Of a DNA stretch of 64,000 bases, positions 24,858-34,903 are shown piece by piece. The position numbers were made by a program, and so were the translations under genes. This stretch comes from Isoetes taiwanensis (lineage: Eukaryota; Streptophyta; Lycopodiopsida; Isoetales; Isoetaceae): positions 475,844 through 539,843 of the forward strand of contig JAJEKV010000059.1 of the NCBI GenBank assembly GCA_021234155.1, in the 5' to 3' direction. The notes under the pieces are model-generated. The model worked only from the letters and a program-made list of their open reading frames with translations. It was not told the origin of the DNA and made no database searches. Numbering within the stretch: the first letter of the stretch is position 1; the number at the start of each line of letters is the position of its first letter.

Positions 24858-25830
24858 GCCACGGTTCTATTGCGACAGCAATAGAACCGACATTCCTTGG
24901 ATGGGGACGTCCCTTTGTCACTCCTCCTATTTATGCAGCCTCTCTTCATTGTTCTATCATCGGCGTTCTCTTGAGCTAGATTTCTTCTTCTTCTCTATCT
25001 TATCAGTTTCCCTCACCCTCCCTCCCTTGATGGTTTTTTCATTTGATCGTGTTCGTTATTTCCTTTTTCTATGTCCTTTAATTTTGCATTCTTTATTTCC
25101 TCAGCGTGGCTTTGTAGCCTCTGAGGCATACTTATTGGTCTACTCTTTCTCGGCATGGCACTAGTATTTTATTTATTCATTCATGTTTTCTCTCGGTGTG
25201 GCTTTGTAGCCTTTGAGTCAATATTTATTATTCATATTTTCTCTCGGCGTGGCGTTGTTGCCTCCGAGATCATATTTATTGTTTTTTCTCGGCGTGGCGT
25301 TGTAGCCTCCGAGGCAGCACTAATCGGTTGTTTTTTCCCGCGATGGTCATTCCGTGGATGGTTCCCGATTGGTCGGCTGTTGTTTCTTTCTCGGCGTGGC
25401 CCTGGAGCCTCCGAGTCTTCTTGCCTATAGCATCTAACTCATTGACGGGTTATTTTTCTTTCAGCCTTGATTCTGCAGGATTGTTTAAGGCTTTGTGGTT
25501 GCCATAGTGCGTGGGGTCGCGCTTCAACTATTTGCTTGGGTTTCCTCAAAAACCTAAAAGGCGTGGTTTTTCTTCCCGATGAGAAGCAGTCACCGGGTCT
25601 TCTCAACTTTACATCGACCAAGTGGCGGTTTAAACCATCTTTTATGTAGTACTCTTCAGTTTCATCATGCTCTCGATGGTTGTCTAGTTTCAGAGCATTT
25701 AAAGTTCATATTTTCAAATTTATCTATCCCTAGTGAGGGATCCATTTGTACTCAATGTTTTACAAAGCTCAATGAGAACACCACTTCACTTCGGCCAGTA
25801 TATGCCTATCATAGGACCCATCCTAGGAAT
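24858..25830 (-). mobile_element. Helentron-like element 2 of the tandem pair (1.0 kb)
   Basis: It starts directly after element 1 with no spacer. It shares ~155 bases of the 3' side (hairpin at 24863-24888, inverted repeat at 24892-24906) and ~40 bases of the 5' side (25791-25830) with element 1, differing at about one position in the former. The interior is unrelated: a hairpin-bearing minisatellite and a possible captured fragment at 25463-25790, whose plus frame (25579-25992) contains a C-x-x-C motif but no family I recognise. The right flank resumes copy C with ttcaaaaacc, restoring the T|T target exactly. Confidence 0.75.
25098..25420 (+). repeat. Minisatellite of hairpin units in element 2
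   Basis: Five to six units start ctcggcgtggcgttgtagcc and end ctccgag, spaced about 50-60 bases. Each unit folds on itself through CTCGG/CCGAG. Units at 25192, 25243 and 25290 are the most similar. Confidence 0.75.
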
Positions 25831-26605
25831 TTCAAAAACCTATATTTTGTCATGTTCAAACAAAATTTGGCTTTAATGGTAACCTTGTTAACAGGCAAGA
25901 CAAATAACAAAAATTTCCTAATAGACGTTAATAATTTGCGAGAGTCGCCTGGATCGTTTCTCTCAGGTTTCAATACTTTTAAGCTAAAATAATATATGGT
26001 AACTTCATTACATATTATTTACACCTTTCATGTCATAACTTTACATATTACTACTACAATTTACAAATACAAAGTTTTACATTTATCTAATGGTCAATCC
26101 ACTTAATATTACTTAATTTATAGGGACAATTTAGAATATATTATCATGTAAGTATAATTAAGAGTATATCAATATGAATAAAAGTTATTATGAATATCTT
26201 TCCCCTCAAACCAATCAATCATGGGTTTAATTACCCATTCATTCGCATATGCATAATTTAATCACAATGTCCATCATACTTTCTACACGGGGGTGAAAGA
26301 CATCACTATAATTATATTGAAGGTTCAAATCTTTCTTACAAATTTAAGAAAAGATCACAAGATACTCCATGTATAATAAAGATAAGATAAGATAAGATAA
26401 GTTAAGGAAGTAAAACTATTATACTCTTATTGTAATGGTAAGTGTGGGTGGTTGAAAGTCAAGAAGTTAGAGGTCAAATCCCTTTCTTTATCATGAACTA
26501 TTTTACATTCTGTATAAGCAATGAAACATAAAAACATTATTATGAGGCTCTTGATACGTTGATAAGGTCTCAGACCTATTTTTCAAGCAAACCTAGATTT
26601 TATTT
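25831..26605. repeat. Duplicated block, copy C, right part
   Basis: Collinear with about 1205-1990 of copy A and 46240-46990 of copy B, including the tRNA-like boxes at 26436-26482. It ends at gattttattttt, where an ABCB-related segment begins beside a short palindrome (ttgcccctagggggcaa). Confidence 0.85.
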
Positions 26606-26811
26606 TTGGGTTGCCCCTAGGGGGCAAACCCTTGTTTATGTGGGTTTGTGGAATATCCAGGTATATGCTGGCATATGCTTAAAATATTCTGGTGACTGCT
26701 ACAAACTGGTTGTTGCCAGTAAACTCTCGGTCAGCCCTGTTGCCGGATGGTGCTGTTCGAAACCCCTAACCGGAATGAAATTTCATTCTGTGAAGTGCAA
26801 GATAAGCTTCT
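26606..26811 (+). pseudogene. Left piece of ABCB tandem unit 1 (non-exonic leader)
   Basis: The ~180 bases from cccttgtttatgtgggtttg to gataagcttct recur at 36637-36812, where they run straight into agggtaaatcg and the ABCB-like segment. Here they are separated from their continuation at 35441 by the 8.6-kb TIR element. I see no exon in this piece, so it is probably 5' flanking or intron sequence of the transporter gene. Confidence 0.7.
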
Positions 26812-26952
26812 AAGTCGTATTTAATTAAAGTGGGACAAATCTTGAATTTTGGGACTCGGACTGAAAATGGGACTCATATTGACATCAAAATTTCACATCA
26901 TATAACAAGGACTGGTTCATAATATTTTCTTGCAGAACTTCCAAATAAATAG

Positions 26953-27176
26953 TTGAGAAAGTTGAGCGAGGTGAGATCGAAAGGGGAGGGGAAGGGGAAG
27001 ACAGGAGTGAGAAAGGGGGAGAAGAGGGGCAAAGGGAAGGGGGCAAGGGAGAAGAAGGGGCAAGGGGAAGGGGCAAGGGGCAAGGGGGGGAAGGGGGCAA
27101 GGGGCAAGGGGAAGGGGCAAGGGGCAAGGGGCGAGGGGCAAGGGGCAAGGAGAAGAAGGGCAAGGGCAAGGGAACA
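26953..27176 (+). repeat. Purine-only G-rich tract, (GGGGCAA)-type
   Basis: About 220 bases of almost pure G/A with repeated ggggcaagggg and aggggaagg, many runs of four or more G, and a few C. Proline-rich open frames on the minus strand are a by-product of composition. The tract could form G-quadruplex or triplex DNA. Confidence 0.9.
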
Positions 27177-27232
27177 TATCTATTGAGATTAAAAAATACA
27201 TATTATCAAAATATAAGTAATAATTAATTTAA

Positions 27233-28810
27233 TTAATTATACAATAATTTAATTAATTTAATTAAATAAATCATTCTCGGTCGAGAATTGGAAAACACCA
27301 TTTTGATGGAGCTTCCAATTTTGATGGAGCATACTGATTGATGCTTATAACCCGAGGGAACCGACATCGATGCCGTGGATACGTGTAAATCACATAACAT
27401 ACTCATTGCTTCCACATTTCCACATCTTGTAGCAAAGTGAAAGGGCATCGCTCCATATACAAACACCATTAATCGCCTCCATTCTCGACTCATCGAAGTC
27501 GAGAATGCCTAGTTCCAATAGAAGGGCCGAACACCACAAAGAACAACCTCGCCCTCAAACGGTCTAGAACCTATCTATTTTTTAACCTTTGAAATTTTAG
27601 CGGATAAGGGAGCAACCGAGCACCTTTGAATTTCCTCGCGATAAGAGATAAGGGAGCGGCCGGGCGGATAAGAGATAAGGGCGCCGTCAGCAAAGGCTCC
27701 CTCAGATTCGTGAGCTTTGAAGTTTTAGCAGATAAGAGATAAGGGAGCCACGGATTCTCAAGAAAGCAGCCATAATCAAGGGCATGGAGTCGTATGCATG
27801 GAGTCTGTTCAAAGGCTCGATTCAAAATAACAGAGGCCTGCATTCCAAAGATGGAGTCGTGGCTTATGGCGTAGCCGGGGCATAGGCCCAAAATCAAAGA
27901 GTCGGGCCGGGCACAGCGTTCTGATGATGATTCCGACCCATTCCGGGCCCTTGGCATTCTAACAGCGCTTCTGTGATGATTCCGCTTCCATTCTCGCTCC
28001 TTTTTGGTCAATTAGGTGAGAAGAATACAACGACTTGTGGAATCAACAGACGATTAAGAATTCAAACAAAAGCCAAATCGGTGAAAGCAATCCCCTTTTT
28101 GACGATCCCCCGCTTTCAAGCCGAAGCAATCCCCCTTTCATTCTCACGATGAAGATCCAATCCCGGCCAAAGCAATCCCTATTTCTTGGCGTGCTCGCTC
28201 CTTTGCTCTTATTTTGGTGTCTCGGTGAATCGGGCTTCTACCAATACCTTCTTATTTTGGTGTTCGTGAACCGGGCTTTATCACAATAGCTTCGTAATTC
28301 CGTAAGATTGAAATGGCTTTGGTAAACCGGAAATGCTTCTTCTTCGCCGCTAGCCAATAGAGATTTTATTACCTTTACTTGTCCATTGCCTGCAAAGATA
28401 GTGCAAAAGCGTCCTCCATAGCCTCCTCCGCTTTGATCCTCCATAGCGGGACCTCCTCCATAGCCACCGCCTCCTCCGTGATCCCTTTCCTCCTCCATAG
28501 CTCCCCCCCGCCATAGCCATGCTCGTATCCCCCTTTTCAGGTCTTTTTGTCCTTGTCGTGGAAGAAATGCGCTTCGGATCGAACGGATCCCCCATGAACT
28601 TGGATCCCCATGAACTTCGGCTCAAAATGCAGGCTCCGATTAGTGACATCAACATTTTGGTCGAGGCCGCCATAGCTAGACCTGTGTAAGGTACGTTCTT
28701 GAAACAAAGTAGAATGGTCAATTAAGAAAGGAATGCTCGATTGCCTTCCTACGCCCATTTGATCCGAGCTTAAATCTCGTTCACGTGTTCCTTGGTTCCA
28801 TAGCACGGTT
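27233..28810 (-). pseudogene. Ankyrin-repeat protein fragments, decayed
   Basis: Two ankyrin-type motifs lie on the minus strand: FAGNGQVKVIKSLLASG near 28340-28400 and FHFATRCGNVEAMSMLCD near 27385-27450. Ankyrin repeats mediate protein-protein contacts; plants use them in kinases, ion channels and E3 ligases. Between the motifs there are stops and about 900 bases of non-ankyrin sequence, so these are probably separate exons of one dead gene, or a rearranged piece. A glycine-rich stretch (GGGGGYGGG) near 28440-28510 comes from a ctcctccatagc repeat and is not typical of ankyrin proteins. No other domain was seen. Confidence 0.55.
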
Positions 28811-28831
28811 TTGAGGATAAGGCATGCCGGT

Positions 28832-28873
28832 GGGAGCTATGGCGTTGGGGAGCTATGGCGTTGGGGAGCTTCT
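28832..28873 (+). repeat. Short tandem repeat (ggagctatggcgttgg)
   Basis: Two perfect and one partial copy of a 17-base unit sit at the upstream edge of the ankyrin fragment. Confidence 0.8.
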
Positions 28874-28917
28874 TCCAAGTGGTACAAAAGGAACTTCTGT
28901 CTCAAAGGTATGCACCA

Positions 28918-29110
28918 AAGTTTAAAATTCAACCATGGGCGGGAAAAAAAGGCGGGGTATTAGAAAAAAAGGAGTAAAATAATACGTTGAAAAAGAAAGT
29001 GTAAAATAAATGATTTTAAAATTCAAGCATGGAAAAAAAAAAAAGGCGTGGTATTAGAAAAAAAGGGTAAAACAATACGTTGAAAAAGAAAGTGTAAAAT
29101 AAATGCTAAT
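28918..29110. repeat. Tandem duplication of ~95 bases
   Basis: Two units each contain aaaattcaa.catgg, ggtattagaaaaaaa.gg and atacgttgaaaaagaaagtg followed by taaaataaatg. The difference between them is mainly A-run length. Confidence 0.85.
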
Positions 29111-29470
29111 AATATAGGATTATATTTTGACGTGTCCCAATTTCCTCTTTTCATGTGTGTGCTACTATGTTCATGCCATGGTGCACGTTTTCTAGGCATA
29201 TATTCTTATTCTAAGGTAAAAATTTAACTTTGCGAAGATCATGATATAATTTACACCTTGTGTAACCCATTTTGAAGGTTTAAGACACAAAATGGGGACA
29301 AGTACATATTAATATATAGGTCTAATGCTTATTAATAGATTTAATGCATAGTAGGTTATAATGTGCATTATATGTGCATATGTTGCTATTTACATGTGCA
29401 TTAGGCATTACTCTTTACATAGCTAAATATGAGCCCAATGGTCCCCTCTTCATATCTTATATTATAATGT

Positions 29471-29624
29471 TTTAGTGCAAGTAATGGACCACGCCCTAGA
29501 TCTGACGGTCAAGATTTGATTAGAAAATTGGATGGTCGAGATAGCCCTTTAGTGCAAGTAATGGACCACGCCCTAGATCTGACGGTCAAGATTTGATTAG
29601 AAAATTGGATGGTCGAGATAGCCC
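29471..29624. repeat. Perfect 77-bp tandem duplication
   Basis: 29471-29547 and 29548-29624 are identical (tttagtgcaagtaatggacc to gagatagccc). It lies just upstream of the calcyphosin-like fragment. Perfect identity means it is very recent. Confidence 0.95.
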
Positions 29625-29832
29625 TTTTATTTTTGTTCTATCGATTTAGGGTTTCCTCAGCTACGGCAATGGAGGCAAAGCTCGGCGATAGAGGCAAAGC
29701 TCGGATTGTTTCTGCAATAGAAGATCCGGTGCTTCGTTTGCAACACGATTCAAGAGGACGGCCTAACCGTCGTTAAGAATTGGAAGGTCGGGGGAGATAG
29801 CATCATCCTGTATAATCAGAAGGATTAGAATC

Positions 29833-30700
29833 ATGGTGTGCCCCATCTATTTTGTGCTTGAAACTGTTCGAAATCAACTCATACGTATAGGTGCTAAGGC
29901 TCTCAAGGCCATTGTGTGGGCAAAAGATAATGTAGATTGCGATGGGAGCTTTCATAAGGGCAAGTTTGATGATTTTACAATCAAGCTGGGTTGAACACAA
30001 GCGCCCAAGATCTTGCTAAAATTTTCAATAACTTCTCACAGGGATGTTCAATGAATTTTTGTCTGGAATAAGACCATTACTGAACGATTACAGAAAATCA
30101 ATGGTTATTAGAGCCTTCAAGAAGCTGGAACAGAGAGGAGAGGGCATTGTCACTCCTAGCATAATAGCCGAGTGCTATAATGCAAGATGCCAGTCAGGGG
30201 TGATGACACAGAAAATGACTATGTGTGAAGTCATTCATGACTATCTATGTAGCTCTTTTGGCTACTTTGATCAAATACATTTAGAAGATTTTATGGAGTA
30301 CTATAGCCTGAAGGGCTCAAATATTCCTTGTGATATTGATTTTGAAGCATTAATGATGAAAGAATGGAAGATACAAGCAGATGGATTTCATGTTGATGAA
30401 GCAGAGAATAAAGTGAAATTGATTGTTTACACAAACCGAATTCGCATAGAGGAATTCTTCAAGAATTTTGACAGGTTAAGGTTAAGGTTGATAACTGATA
30501 CACAATTTGCAGCTGGCCTAGATAATGCAAAGGTGAAGCTGAGCAAGCGAGAAGTTCGAGCTTTAGCAGATCTAGATCTGTACAGAGTACCAGAGGATGG
30601 AGATCATCGTATATGCGATACAGCTCTTTGTGATGAAATTGACACTGTTTTCACTTATAAAGAGCTTGAGAAGATGCCAGGTCAATGGGTTCCATCGTAG
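29833..30700 (+). pseudogene. Calcyphosin-like EF-hand protein, broken
   Basis: Calcyphosin-type proteins are calcium sensors with two EF-hand pairs. In green plants such proteins are mostly linked to motile cilia. Segment 29833-29994 reads LIRIGAKALKAI and NVDCDGSF..KFDDF, matching the first EF-hand, and ends at TGA. The sequence then reads DLAKIFNNF in another frame. The main frame 30044-30700 (218 codons) carries FNEFLSGIRP, then FKKLEQRGEGIVTP (a degenerate third EF loop) and HLEDFMEYYS. A C-terminal part, FFKNFDRL..CDEIDTVFTYKELEK, resembles a conserved flagellate EF-hand family. The EF loop before FNEFL is deleted. No introns separate the pieces, so this is a retrocopy or a captured fragment. 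The two frame breaks make it non-functional as a whole. Confidence 0.65.
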
Positions 30701-31411
30701 CTCCTTTAATTCAAGATTGGAAGGTTCTAATGAACTTATGACAACGACATGAAGAATCTCAACGATTTATGGCTATGACTGTGGACTCCTTCAGAAGGTC
30801 TAGAAAATCGACTATGGTAAACGTGCTTTCCTCTCTTTCTTAATGTACTGGCAGTGTGTAGCATCACTAGCCAATTTACAGCCTAAGGATCAAATTTGGC
30901 AGCAAATGAACCCGACAAGACCTAAATGAATTCTCTCATTGCAATTTGTTGACGATTCCTCTGGAATTTTACAATTATGCAATTATTAGGGATAACAAGT
31001 TGCAAGCAGGAAGTTCAACTGATTTTTGTTTTCATGCATGCAGGCCATGAATATGGATATGTACAGTACATATTTGTCACGTTAGCAGCACCAAGTGTAG
31101 CTTCAAGATCCAGCTGAGCCACATGCCCATGCCCGGCCCATGTTCAACAAAACAAAACCATGGCAGCAACATTTGTTGATGCCTAAGAAATATTACCTTT
31201 GGAATGATGCACGATTGTTGATACTGAAACTGACAAAGCAGCACATACATTTTGCTGAAGGATAATTATCTAATCTGCCTCGCACTTAAATTTCAATCAC
31301 GGCCAGTTATTCGTTGGTGCATATTTTTCAATACAAAGGTTGTAGATCTATTCTGGCTGTAATTGGATGAAGCTCCCTGTTGTATCCTTACATGTGTAAC
31401 ATTCTATAAAG
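30701..31411. other. No gene seen
   Basis: Sequence between the calcyphosin-like and PPR fragments. There are short frames only and nothing recognisable. Confidence 0.3.
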
Positions 31412-31639
31412 TTGCAAGGCACCATTAATGCCAGGAACTTGGATGGCATTCTATTTTGTTGCCTAGAATTGACCCGAGATGGACAAGCATTCGAACAATA
31501 TGCTGTAGTTTTTAGAGCATCGAAGACACAAGTACTTATGGCTCTTCCTGGAATAGGATTCACGTATAATCTCCTTCCTGAGATTTGCCATTCCAGGACA
31601 CGAATTTGCATCACTCTTTTCAAACTGGGATTGAAGACA

Positions 31640-32325
31640 AGTGCTCGACTGCAAGAACCCACATTTTCTAACTTGGTGCAATTGACAAAAGCGGTTGAAC
31701 ATTTGAAGCATCAGAGTCTTCAAAGTAACAGCATCATCACCTATGCCGCTCTCTTAAGGAGCTGTGGCAAAATGGAAGCTCTTCTGATAGGTAAGTTGGT
31801 TCATGCCCATGTTCTCAAAGTGAAATATGGTCATATAAGTTTCCTTGGCAAACCTTATTTAGGAGATGTATGGTAGATGTGATGATATAGAATTTGCAAG
31901 CTTTATGTTTGTAAGAATGCGTCGCTCCAATATATTTTCGTGTCCCTATAATGATGGCTGCATATGTTGAGCATGGCCGAAATCAGACTGCCTTATGCCT
32001 GTTTCAGCAAATTCATGAAGAAGGCATGAAACCAGATAAGATTATATTTGTAACATCTCTTAATGCATGTTGTAATGAAGTAGCCATAACAGAAGGTAGA
32101 TTGTTACATGCTGGAATTGTTGATAATGGATTTGAATCTGACTATATCATCCAGACTGCCCTCATAAACATGTACAACAAATGTGGAAGCGTTCATGATG
32201 CGAAAACAATATTTGCCCAAATGCATTTGCAGGATGTAGTCTCATGGACTAGCATGATATCAATATATGTGCAATATGGGCATGGGAAGGAAGCCCTTGC
32301 ATTGTTAGGTCTAAGAAGCAATTGA
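31640..32325 (+). pseudogene. PLS-type PPR protein fragment
   Basis: Plus strand. IITYAALLRSCGKMEALL (L-type motif) lies near 31734-31790, before a stop at 31876. A second frame, 31951-32325, carries NQTALCLFQQIHEEGMKPD, NACCNEVAITEGRLLHAG, QTALINMYNKCGSVHDAK and VVSWTSMISIYVQYGHGKEA, which are successive P, L and S motifs. This is the usual plant organelle RNA-editing PPR architecture. The fragment has about five motifs and lacks E/DYW domains. It ends at 32325 in LALLGLRSN, where a normal protein would continue. A frameshift near 31876-31950 separates the two halves. It lies within the 8.6-kb TIR element and was probably carried by it. Confidence 0.75.
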
Positions 32326-33595
32326 AAAATCCAAGAAGCATCTCCAGAAAACTACAGTATATCATTTGCATTGAATTTTATTTGAGTCGGGCTTTTTTTA
32401 AACTCTGCAGGTTGCAGACCATAGGTGGAGATTGCACTTGCCTTTCTGACCATAAGTGGAGAAGAAGGGAAAGACTCCTTTGTCAATGCTACAAGCCCTC
32501 TTACATGTATGTGTGTTTTTGCATACATGGCATTTCTGAATGTTAGATTGAGGCATGAGATCACCATGAAATGCAATCACCATTATAGGATCAGTTCAAA
32601 CAACGTTCTTCACTTCCTTTATATGTTGTTATTGGCTATTTCAACTCCGAGCACAATGGAAATTTATCATAGGAAACTTCAGAGCTAAAAAAGGGGTGGA
32701 TTTGTTTGATTTAACAATGAGTATTATTTTAGAATGTTTATATGCCTGTATGCGAGTGACATGTACAAGTCTTTCATTCTTAGTCAATAATAAATGTGGC
32801 GTTAGCTTCTCCATTTGTATATTTCAGGAAGATGAGATTAGATGCTGGTATATTTGTACAAATCAACTTAAATACCATCATGATGCTAGAAGCATGTTGC
32901 CTTTGCATCAGATTCTCCATGGCAAGAGCTACCGTGCTCTGATTCAGCTGCTGCATAATCTCAAGGCAATGAGGCGCACACATAATTATGATATCAACAA
33001 GCAGGCATGAATGCATAGTGTTTTTGCATTACAATTCTGCTCATCACATAAAGAGGATAAAGAGGATGTAAACAATCTCTACATATCAACTCATTTTATA
33101 GCTATTGCATAATCTTAAGGCCTTGAGGCACGGATATCAAGCAGGAGTGATTGTTGTTGCTGTTCAATGTTTTTGCATTATATTTCCTAACACATGACAA
33201 TACTTATATTATGGTGAAACACTTTTTGGAATTGCTTGCCTGACTTAAAGTTGCCATGATTTTATCTTTAAGGATTCTAGGCTACCTTTAAAGTGGGCTT
33301 ATGTCACATAAATGTTGGCCCACGGAAAAACATATAGGAAGACAACGACAAAATGCTCTTTGTGTAATGTTAAATCTATAAGTTATCAAAGTTATAAAAT
33401 TTTCGCTGGTGCTAAACCCTTTGAAGTTCCTAAAGCTAAAATAGGCACACTTTTTAAACTTCTCTTTTAACAATTTATTTACAATTAACATCATATCTAT
33501 CAACATTGTTTCTATATAGAAAAAAAGGGGCAGGGGGCAAAAGATATGATGTTGAGGGAGCTCTATGGTCTCATTCTCAAGGTGGACCATATCAC
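32326..33595. other. No gene seen
   Basis: AT-rich sequence with scattered short frames. I see no family, splice pattern or repeat. Confidence 0.3.
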
Positions 33596-33935
33596 AGAGT
33601 GAATGAAAGTATATACCAAGGAGCGCTACTCATAGGTGCACCACACATCACAGAGAGTGAATGAAGGTATATATCAAGGAGCACTATGAAGGTATATACC
33701 AAGGAGCACTACTCAAGAATAGGAGGTTAACTCCAAATGCTATTTAAAAAGAGATCTTACGCATGTAAAGTAGCCCCTTAGTTCCTATAGATCTCTTATA
33801 ATTTGCAAATGTCTATGAACAACATAAATTCGAGGTTTACTCCAAATATTGTCTACAACGAGATCTTGCGGGATGAAATATAGTTTCTAATGATCTCTTC
33901 TAGCTTTGCAATGTGTATGAACAACATAAACTCAA
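33596..33935. repeat. Short direct repeats near the Helitron end
   Basis: A unit containing gaaggtatataccaaggagc occurs three times (33600-33720). It is followed by two ~105-base units sharing gagatctta/gcg, gatctctt and tatgaacaacataaa (about 33722-33830 and 33831-33935). Confidence 0.7.
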
Positions 33936-33975
33936 GCATGGAGTCCTTGGTATTATTTACTAGGTTCCTAACATA

Positions 33976-34004
33976 TGCCCAGCAACGCTGGGCACTATTA
34001 CTAG
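33976..34004 (+). mobile_element. Helitron 3' terminus (second copy)
   Basis: The GCCCAGC-AAC-GCTGGGC hairpin (33977-33993), spacer ACTATTA, CTAG (34001-34004), then T. It differs from the 666-692 terminus at only a few positions, so it is the same family. The body lies upstream; its 5' TC end was not located, so the calcyphosin-like and PPR pieces could in principle be Helitron cargo. Confidence 0.8.
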
Positions 34005-34154
34005 TAGCTATATGGTATGGTCCATTAGAAAGGGGGAGGGTCCATTGGATATGTGTCCATTAGATAATACATGGGGAGGGTCTATTTTTTATGGAAAATA
34101 ATGAGGAAATTTATGGGGTATTTTTTCATAGAAAATACATAGGATGTTTGAAGG

Positions 34155-34722
34155 TTATTCATTTTTACCTTCTGACTCGAGCTTTGAAATTGCCCTTTTT
34201 ACTCTAGTTGCCTTTTTTGACTCATGAAGTCGAGAAAGGCCCCTCAAACTTGCATTTTTCGCTTTGAGCCGCTTTTTCTCGACGAAGTCGAAAGGCGCAA
34301 AGTTAGAACGCGGTTTTAGTTCAAGGCCTTCTCGACTCGGCGAAGTCGAGAAAGGCCTTTCCGACCCATAAACCCGCGATTTTCGCCTTTTCTCTCGAGC
34401 GAGTCGAGAAAGGCCTCGACCCATAAAACTTTGCTTGCTGCTTAGGCCGCTTTTTCGACTCGCGAAGTCGAGAAAGGCCTTCGACCCATAAAACTTATGC
34501 TTTTTGTTTGAGCGCTTTTCGACTCGCGAAGTGAGAAAGGCCTTCCACCCATAAAACTTGTGTTTTTCGCTTTTGAACGCTTTCTCGACTCATGAAGTCG
34601 AAAGGCCTTTCACCCATAAACCCGCGCTTTTTGCTTTTTTCTCGACTCAGCCCAGTCGAGAAAGGCCTTCAACCCCTAAAACCTCGCTTTTTCCCTTTGA
34701 GCTTCCTTTCTCATGCCTCGTA
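34155..34722. repeat. Minisatellite of palindromic units (tctcgactcgcgaagtcgaga)
   Basis: About eight degenerate units of 70-80 bases each hold an inverted core such as tcgactcgcgaagtcgaga, followed by aaggcctt.cacccataaaac and a gctttttgctttgag linker. The core can fold into a hairpin. Confidence 0.85.
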
Positions 34723-34841
34723 TTTTTAAAAAATGGCCCCAAGAACTATGTTTTATTTTATTTTTATTGCATGTAGCATCACTGACTAATTTGATTTTGT
34801 CTCTTGCACCTTTATCACGCACCAAATAGTACATGCTTGGG

Positions 34842-34903
34842 AGGGTGGTGACATCAATTGGACATACAAGAGGGTGGTGACATCAGTTGGACATACAAGC
34901 ACG
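34842..34903 (+). repeat. 31-bp tandem duplication
   Basis: Two copies of gagggtggtgacatca.ttgg followed by acatacaag. Confidence 0.85.

Noticed and set aside
18531..25010. LTR retrotransposon with direct repeats at 18531 and 24858
   Set aside because: The shared 5' segment is only about 155 bases, the repeats lack TG..CA ends, there is no primer-binding site, gag or pol, and a second shared segment marks the opposite ends of two tandem units instead.
26885..27201. Proline-rich proteins on the minus strand
   Set aside because: Translation of the purine tract. All frames give low-complexity peptides.
27233..27493. Helitron end at the attctcgact..agtcgagaat hairpin followed by CTAG
   Set aside because: Only two bases separate hairpin and CTAG, and the stem does not resemble the two clear Helitron ends in this window.
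34155..34722. CRISPR array from regularly repeated palindromic units
   Set aside because: Units are degenerate throughout with no unique spacers, there are no cas genes, and the context is a plant nuclear genome.
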